A stretch of DNA of 18,890 nt from Gp13-AA77 sp036521995 (GTDB lineage Bacteria > Acidobacteriota > Terriglobia > UBA7540). Under the pieces are notes generated by a model. The model did no database searches. It had not been told where the DNA came from and was given only the letters and a program-made list of their open reading frames with translations. Below are positions 15,016 through 18,890 of the stretch, piece after piece. Location: positions 1-18,890 of the forward strand of contig DATDGR010000285.1 in assembly GCA_036521995.1 (NCBI GenBank), read 5' to 3'. A program made the translations under genes and the position numbers. Numbering within the stretch: the stretch's first letter is position 1; every line of letters starts with the position of its first letter.

Positions 15016-16980
15016 TTATTGACTCGCGACCGCCAGTGTGTCGCCAGAACCCTGCCCTGCAAGCTCGTGTTCATCAGGCATCGACAACCACTGTGCGTCC
15101 GGCGGCTCGGGTGGTACGGCCAGGGCCGGGATATCGGCTGGAATCAACCCCGGGTGGTACTCTTCTTTGGGAACCAGGGCGAAGTTGAGCTTCAAGGTAT
15201 AACCGGGCACCCGAAAGTAACCTTCCAGATTCGGGAGATTGGCGATCTCGGAGGGCAGCACGGCCGGCTCGATGCGCCTTTCGAAGGCGTCGTTCTGAGA
15301 CCGCCGGGCGCCGAACTCGCCGCTGGTGCGGCCCTCGCGCAGATGTTCGCTTTCGACCTGACCGATCGACTTGCTCACCCAATCGGCGGCGTACGGCTCG
15401 CTCGTGCGGAGGAAGACCTTGGTGCGCGGCTGGGAGAGCATGGCCTCGGCCTCTTTGCCGTAGCGGGCTTCGAGCTGGCTGCGGCTTTGCAGGCCCAAGA
15501 CCATGCGGGTGTTGGCCTTGCGACTCTCCACCAGAGCCAGCGGCAGGTTGGGCAGGTGCTCGAGAGCCGGCACTTCGTCCAACACTACCCAGACGGGCCT
15601 CACCTCGCCGGAAGTCTGACCGGTGAGGCGCAGAATCAGGAGATCGAGCCAGAGGCTGATCAGGGGGTTCAAAGCCTGACGCGTCTGGTGAGTGGAGGTA
15701 ACGAAAAGCCAGCCCTGGCGCTTCTCCGCCCACCCGGTGGCGGACCATCGGCGGCCGGTCTTGGCCGTGGTGGGCAGCAGCGACAACACCCGCGAGGCCC
15801 TCTCCAACATTCCCAGGACGCCTTCGCGCTGATTATCGGCGAATTTCGAGATGATGGACTGGATGGGCGTTCCGGCCACGCGTCGGTAGATCTCCGGGTC
15901 GGGGTTGGCAAGCCAGCGGCAAAGCTGTTCCGGCGTAGGCCGATACTTGAGCAGATGGGCGAAGATGGTCCGAGGTCCGTCGACAAAGAACGGGATTTCG
16001 CGCTCGCGGTCGGGGAAGAGGGCCTTGGCGATGGCATCCGCCTCGGTAGGGTGAAGGAGCTCGTCGGACGGGTTCCAGTACGGCATGCGGGCGTCAAGCG
16101 GATTCAAGATTATGTCGCCCCTATCGGAGTCGAGAAACTGGCAGACGTACTCGCGGGCGGGGTCGTAGACGATGGCCGTCTCTCCGCGCTCGCGAATCTG
16201 AAGCAGAAGGTGGCGGATCAAGGTGGACTTGCCTGCGCCGGAGTCGCCGATCAGGAGAAGGTGCTCATGCTCGTGCTGGCGGGCGATCCGAACCACAGAT
16301 CGTTCGCCTTCAGAAAGAAACAACCGTTCCCACGGACTTGCCGTAGCTATGGTTTTCCATCCGACGCCGGTGTGGTGGCGATTGGCGCGGTGGAATTGGG
16401 TGCGGGTGGTGAGATTGACCCCTCGCAACGGCCGGCCAAGACGCTGCTTGCGGGTCTCCCGGAGATCCTGCCGGATGCCGAGAGGCAGGAGCAGGGCGAG
16501 GGCAAGCAGACCGACATACCACGCGTCGCGGCAGAGCTGAGTCAGGGACCGGCCGCCGTAGATCCAGCGCCCGAGATACCCGTGAAGCCACTCATCGTCG
16601 AGCCGTACGGACTGCCAATGGAGGGCGCGGGCGCCGCCCTCAATAGCCGCCCGGGATAGTCGAAACGTGGCGTCACCGGCGATCGTCACCGGCGCAACTT
16701 CGCTGTCGAGGGCCAGGCGGACGGCGTGCGGATAGTCGATCACGAGGACGCGGTAGTTACCGTTCGAACGCGCGTAGCGAAGTCGGGGTGTGGCCAGATG
16801 AGCGGTGCGGATGAAGCTTCCCAGGTAGTAGCGCTGGAGCGGCGTCCAGCGGGTTTTGAACTGCCAGGAAAAGGCAGCGATGCCCACGAGCATGGCCCCG
16901 AGCAGGGCCAACATCGTGAAGACGGGCCGATGCCGCGGCCAGGCACGATCGAAGGCGGTTTGTGAATGGCTCGCGTTCAT
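15016..16980 (-). CDS. trwB: Type IV coupling protein (TrwB/TraD-like)
   Basis: A 654-residue membrane-anchored ATPase that links the relaxosome to the secretion channel. The first transmembrane segment is at about residues 20-38 (VFTMLALLGAMLVGIAAF), the second at about 153-169 (AWYVGLLALALLLPLGI). Walker A IGDSGAGKST is at 244-253; the ILNPLDARMPYWNP block (291-304) is typical of TraD/TrwB; Walker B VWVVLDE is at 463-469, followed by GLQSRSQLEARYG (496-508). It is longer than R388 TrwB (about 507) because of a larger periplasmic loop (about 40-150) and a Pro-rich C-terminal tail. ATG overlaps the RHH gene stop by 4 nt. Product and neighbours fit a trwA-trwB-trwC order. Confidence 0.95.
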   Translation of the reverse strand: MNASHSQTAFDRAWPRHRPVFTMLALLGAMLVGIAAFSWQFKTRWTPLQRYYLGSFIRTAHLATPRLRYARSNGNYRVLVIDYPHAVRLALDSEVAPVTIAGDATFRLSRAAIEGGARALHWQSVRLDDEWLHGYLGRWIYGGRSLTQLCRDAWYVGLLALALLLPLGIRQDLRETRKQRLGRPLRGVNLTTRTQFHRANRHHTGVGWKTIATASPWERLFLSEGERSVVRIARQHEHEHLLLIGDSGAGKSTLIRHLLLQIRERGETAIVYDPAREYVCQFLDSDRGDIILNPLDARMPYWNPSDELLHPTEADAIAKALFPDREREIPFFVDGPRTIFAHLLKYRPTPEQLCRWLANPDPEIYRRVAGTPIQSIISKFADNQREGVLGMLERASRVLSLLPTTAKTGRRWSATGWAEKRQGWLFVTSTHQTRQALNPLISLWLDLLILRLTGQTSGEVRPVWVVLDEVPALEHLPNLPLALVESRKANTRMVLGLQSRSQLEARYGKEAEAMLSQPRTKVFLRTSEPYAADWVSKSIGQVESEHLREGRTSGEFGARRSQNDAFERRIEPAVLPSEIANLPNLEGYFRVPGYTLKLNFALVPKEEYHPGLIPADIPALAVPPEPPDAQWLSMPDEHELAGQGSGDTLAVASQ

Positions 16981-17378
16981 AGCGGTCGCCTCGTTGGCTT
17001 GTCCGGGCTGGCCGGCAAGGGGCGCGGGGCGGTTCCCAGAATTGTCCCCGCCTGCCGCAGCAGTTCGGTGGCCTGACCGAACTTGTCCCTGCGGGCGCGG
17101 TCGAGAATCTCGCGCACCTTGACCTCGGGAAGCTGGCCGTCGCGGGCGTAGGCGTAAAGCAGGCTGATAGTGATGTTCTGAGTGGCCGCGATCTCGGCCA
17201 GAAGGACGTGGCTCGCCGGCGAGTCAGGAGGCTCGTTTAGCACGGAGAGCAACTTGTCCCGGCACCACTCCCGCAGGGTCTTCTGCTGTGTGTCGGCGAG
17301 ACTCTGAAGGCGACTGAAGGTGTCTTCGCTCACTCGAATGGCGATGTGCCTTGTCCGGGTAAACCGTTTCGTAGTCAT
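16977..17378 (-). CDS. Ribbon-helix-helix relaxosome accessory protein (TrwA/MobC-like)
   Basis: A 133-residue protein with a basic N-terminus and a short strand plus two helices, RHIAIRVSEDTFSRLQSLAD followed by EWCRDKLLSVL, which is the RHH DNA-binding layout. The C-terminal part is helical (EVKVREILDRARRDKFGQAT) with a Pro/Arg tail. ATG 17378 has GGAGG nine nt upstream; a TTG at 17396 is unlikely. By position (between the oriT candidate and the coupling protein) it is the counterpart of R388 TrwA, which binds oriT, stimulates relaxase and represses the operon. Those functions are inferred. The iteron-like repeats directly upstream are its plausible binding sites. Confidence 0.82.
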   Translation of the reverse strand: MTTKRFTRTRHIAIRVSEDTFSRLQSLADTQQKTLREWCRDKLLSVLNEPPDSPASHVLLAEIAATQNITISLLYAYARDGQLPEVKVREILDRARRDKFGQATELLRQAGTILGTAPRPLPASPDKPTRRPL

Positions 17379-17415
17379 GGACGAAGACCTCCGCAAGCCA
17401 TTGATCTGGAGTGAT

Positions 17416-17518
17416 ATCCCAATTGCGATCAGTTTGATCGCCTCGGTGATCAGTTGATCCCGCCTGGGATCACGTCACCGGCAACCGTCTGAAAAGACGG
17501 CACATCCCGCCTGCGATC
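17416..17518 (+). repeat. Three iteron-like direct repeats
   Basis: The copies are ATCCCAATTGCGATC (17416-17430), ATCCCGCCTGGGATC (17457-17471) and ATCCCGCCTGCGATC (17504-17518), spaced 41 and 47 bp start to start. Copies 2 and 3 differ at one base, copies 1 and 3 at three. After copies 1 and 3 a TGATCGC-type half-site follows within a few bases, so each also forms a palindrome. They are suitable as binding sites for the RHH or relaxase proteins. Confidence 0.7.
17485..17500 (+). repeat. GAAA-loop hairpin, possible relaxase recognition hairpin
   Basis: CCGTCT-GAAA-AGACGG is a perfect 6-bp stem with a tetraloop. No T-run follows on either strand, so it is not a typical terminator. In R388 the TrwC-bound hairpin also has a GAAA loop and lies 8 nt before the nick; here the 8 nt after the stem read CACATCCC. 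The parallel is suggestive only. Confidence 0.55.
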
Positions 17519-17534
17519 TTTTGATCGCGGGCGC

Positions 17535-17580
17535 GACCCTGACAAGGGGTGGCCTGTCAGGGTCCGGCCTGGCCGGACCC
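17535..17580 (+). repeat. Two overlapping, mutually exclusive 10-bp hairpins
   Basis: GACCCTGACA (17535-17544) pairs perfectly with TGTCAGGGTC (17555-17564). GGGTCCGGCC (17560-17569) pairs perfectly with GGCCGGACCC (17571-17580) around one base. The arms share GGGTC at 17560-17564, so only one hairpin can form at a time. This could be a switch in transcript or single-stranded DNA. Confidence 0.75.
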
Positions 17581-17649
17581 TCCCTCCTCCGCTGCGCAGC
17601 AGCGTGTCGGGGCCTCCCCGGATTTGGTTTCGGGCCGCCATGCCGGCTC

Positions 17650-17970
17650 CTATGCCTTGCCCGACTGCACGGCGTCCACAGCCAGCGGCGCGGCTGCGCC
17701 TACGAGAAGTGAGCCGGCTGGGTGGTGGTTCGACCCAGAGTTATGGCGAGTCCTGTCTTCACCAACGGAGTCCGGATGAGCCTTGAGCCAGGTCTTGTAC
17801 TCCTTGTCGGCATGGAAGACCTTCTCCAGGCTGCCGGTGACCACGTGCGAGAGGTCACGGGTGCCAAGGAAGGCTGCGTAGCGCTTCAGGGCCTCGAAGG
17901 TTGAGATTTCGAGGCGCAGGGCAACGGTCTGCTTCCTGGGCGGCATCGGCTTCGGTGAAATGAGAGGCAT
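17650..17970 (-). CDS. Small DNA-binding-like (possible RHH) protein
   Basis: A 106-residue product, unrecognised at family level. Residues about 11-60 read PRKQTVALRLEISTFEALKR and YAAFLGTRDLSHVVTGSLEK, then VFHADKEYKTWLKAHP. A short strand (TVALRLE) followed by two helices is consistent with a ribbon-helix-helix or CopG-like fold. The last about 40 residues (from EDRTRHNSG) are low in structure and may be a read-through tail. ATG 17970 has GGAG eight nt upstream. It lies between the VirB8-like fragment and the oriT candidate on the same strand, so it could be a transfer regulator; that is inference. Confidence 0.62.
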   Translation of the reverse strand: MPLISPKPMPPRKQTVALRLEISTFEALKRYAAFLGTRDLSHVVTGSLEKVFHADKEYKTWLKAHPDSVGEDRTRHNSGSNHHPAGSLLVGAAAPLAVDAVQSGKA

Positions 17971-17996
17971 GGTTCTTCTCCTCGGGTTGAGTCAGT

Positions 17997-18428
17997 TCAC
18001 TTGAAAGCTTCGTCCTCGCGGAAATAGGTGATCGTCAGGCCCAGCGGATTGATCGGGATCAACGCGCTCGGAACGTTGGAACGGAACATAAACACGAAAG
18101 TGGCCGTGTAGAGCGTCTTCTTGAGCACCGAGTGGTCCACCGGCGAGTACTGGATCAAATACAGGTCTACGCTGGCCTTATAGGGCGGCTGGTCCATCGG
18201 TTCCAGGGCAACCTGCTGGACGTCGATGTCGACTTCCGGTGAGGAAGGATTGTCGAGAAAGCTTTTGATCCCGTCGTTCTTCTTGTAGGCCGCCATGATG
18301 TCGTTGGCCAGCTTGCCGTCGAGGAAGTAGAGCGCCTTGCGTTGCCGGTTTTCGCCTGCCAGACTCTTCGCCAGGACAAGCTTCGCGGAAACATCGTAAC
18401 CGGCCCGGAAGCAGGCCTTCAAACCCAA
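17997..18428 (-). CDS. virB8: VirB8-like type IV secretion protein, 5'-truncated
   Basis: The 143 residues match the periplasmic half of VirB8. ACFRAGYDVSAKLVLAKSLA is followed by DGKLANDIMAAYKKNDGIKS and FLDNPSSPEVDIDVQQVALE. The terminal block TATFVFMFRSN...INPLGLTITYFREDE ends in the NPLG-x-T-x-YR pattern typical of the family. VirB8 is an inner-membrane assembly protein of the channel, usually about 220-240 residues with a cytosolic start and one membrane helix. Both are missing here. The only in-frame start is a TTG at 18428, within a TGGGTTTG repeat patch, with no membrane segment upstream. The 5' half was probably lost at about 18420, so the channel is likely broken or encoded elsewhere. 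Confidence 0.75.
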   Translation of the reverse strand: MGLKACFRAGYDVSAKLVLAKSLAGENRQRKALYFLDGKLANDIMAAYKKNDGIKSFLDNPSSPEVDIDVQQVALEPMDQPPYKASVDLYLIQYSPVDHSVLKKTLYTATFVFMFRSNVPSALIPINPLGLTITYFREDEAFK

Positions 18429-18890
18429 CCAAACCCATTAGGGTCAAGACGCTTGTTTTCAGGAGGATAAGCTGAAAATGCTAGGAACAAACCCAACTAA
18501 TCTAGTGGCCTTGCTATCAATCAGTTACGAAGATTTGGGCCCGGTTTTTCGAGAAATTTTGATGCGGAGGGTTTTCCTCAAGGAATTGCCAGCGCCAAGC
18601 GGGGATCGCAAGCTGGCGGCCGGCGACTCCGGCCTTCCTTGCCGCCAGTCGGGGTAACACTTTGAAATCGATGGCCGCGCCCGTATCGCGCTCTGCGGCT
18701 CGGCTGTGGGGTGTGTGAGGGCTTCCTCCCCGGGGGTATGCCCTAAATGCAAAAACGAACCCGAGAAGTATTTTAGAATCAACGAAAGCGCCAAAGAACG
18801 AACCCAACGTTGCTCCGTCATGATGAACGCAAGTTATTTAGCATCAACCCTACCTATTCTGCCTACCAAAAGGGCGAAGAGAATTTGGGT
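18429..18890. other. 462 bp at the right edge with no recognised gene
   Basis: This segment replaces the expected 5' half of virB8 and is more A/T-rich at both ends. It contains several CAAACCCAAC/GAACCCAAC motifs (18423-18430, 18485-18495, 18796-18804), and a strong inverted repeat CTGGCGGC (18613-18620)/GCCGCCAG (18641-18648) with a nested CCGG pair. Competing short frames exist: + 18478-18657 behind AGGAGG, and minus 18525-18821 and 18517-18807. None has a recognisable domain. It may be the end of an inserted repeat element or a deletion scar. Confidence 0.45.

Larger units (their letters stand above)
17379..17649. other. Candidate oriT and operon control region
   Basis: This 271-bp non-coding gap lies directly upstream of the RHH-coupling protein-relaxase genes, the position of oriT in R388. 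It holds three related direct repeats (17416, 17457, 17504), eight GATC sites between 17403 and 17526, and several palindromes: GCGATCA/TGATCGC (17425-17441), TGATCCC/GGGATCA (17455-17472), CCTGCGATC/GATCGCGGG with one G-T pair (17510-17531), a GAAA-loop hairpin (17485-17500), two 10-bp-arm hairpins (17535-17580), CGCTGC/GCAGCG (17590-17604) and CGGGG/CCCCG (17608-17620). The nick site cannot be fixed from sequence alone. A promoter for the operon is expected here, but I could not place clear hexamers. Confidence 0.65.
7197..18890. mobile_element. tRNA-Val-integrated conjugative or mobilizable element (right end outside window)
   Basis: From the tRNA rightward every recognised gene is on the minus strand. 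The set includes integrase, excisionase-like protein, primase, VirB11-type ATPase, MobF relaxase, coupling protein, relaxosome RHH protein and a VirB8-like fragment, with a repeat-rich oriT candidate. That is enough to call a self-processing mobile element. Whether it is a full ICE or only mobilizable cannot be told, because no complete secretion channel is present and the right junction is not in the window. No replication initiator other than the primase is seen. Confidence 0.82.

Noticed and set aside
14962..16659. 565-codon + strand frame opposite the coupling-protein gene
   Set aside because: It is a shadow of a clearly conserved minus-strand gene with intact Walker motifs; the + translation has no recognisable domain.
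17485..17500. GAAA-loop hairpin as a rho-independent terminator
   Set aside because: No T-run follows on either strand; an oriT hairpin fits the context better.
17403..17526. CRISPR array
   Set aside because: The repeats are short and degenerate, with overlapping palindromes; spacing is uneven and no cas gene is present.
18840..18890. Right-hand copy of the tRNA-Val 3' end (attR)
   Set aside because: The nearest resemblance is a short GCCTACCA at 18861-18868 (inside CTGCCTACCAAAAGG); the T-arm and acceptor sequence are absent, so the element end is not in the window.
18421..18890. Insertion sequence with terminal inverted repeats AAACCCAA and TTGGGT
   Set aside because: Only about six bases match, the right copy coincides with the window edge, and no transposase is visible.

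Overview
The window is about 60% GC with dense, short-spaced genes. It reads as a bacterial chromosome junction: ordinary core genes on the left (about 1-7176) and an integrated conjugative/mobilizable element on the right (about 7197 to the right edge). The host looks most like an Acidobacteriota member. That rests on my memory of similar small secreted proteins and proC/archease neighbourhoods, so it is an inference; no rRNA or marker gene here settles it.

Left region: the tail of an unidentified gene, then proC on +. A minus-strand series follows, encoding a zinc-type alcohol dehydrogenase, a DUF1761 membrane protein, archease and an MBL-fold protein that has lost its metal-binding histidines. 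Next come a + strand small secreted protein, a minus-strand outer-membrane barrel of the phenol MetA-degradation type, a decayed OB-fold gene, and a 5'-truncated exported-protein gene. A 91-bp direct repeat (4884-4974 and 7039-7129) copies the 3' end of the secreted-protein gene to a spot just before tRNA-Val(GAC).

Right region: the tRNA-Val 3' end is the apparent integration site. A tyrosine recombinase gene reads into it antisense, with an excisionase-like gene overlapping upstream. Reading the element in its direction of transcription (minus strand, right to left): a truncated VirB8-like gene, a small possibly ribbon-helix-helix (RHH) protein, a repeat-rich non-coding control region, an RHH relaxosome protein, a TrwB/TraD-type coupling protein, a MobF (TrwC-type) relaxase-helicase, a VirB11/TrbB-type ATPase, a RepB-type primase, then three cargo genes (ICMT-like methyltransferase, zinc-ribbon membrane protein, short YbjQ-like protein), excisionase and integrase. 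Most neighbours overlap by 4-14 nt, so this looks like one or two long coupled transcripts.

The order control region - RHH - coupling protein - relaxase matches oriT-trwA-trwB-trwC of plasmid R388. The 271-bp gap at 17379-17649 is the best oriT candidate: three iteron-like repeats, eight GATC sites in about 125 bp, a GAAA-loop hairpin resembling the one beside the R388 nick site, and two mutually exclusive 10-bp-arm hairpins. No complete type IV secretion channel is in the window. VirB8 is cut off at its 5' side, and the last 462 bp hold no gene I can recognise.
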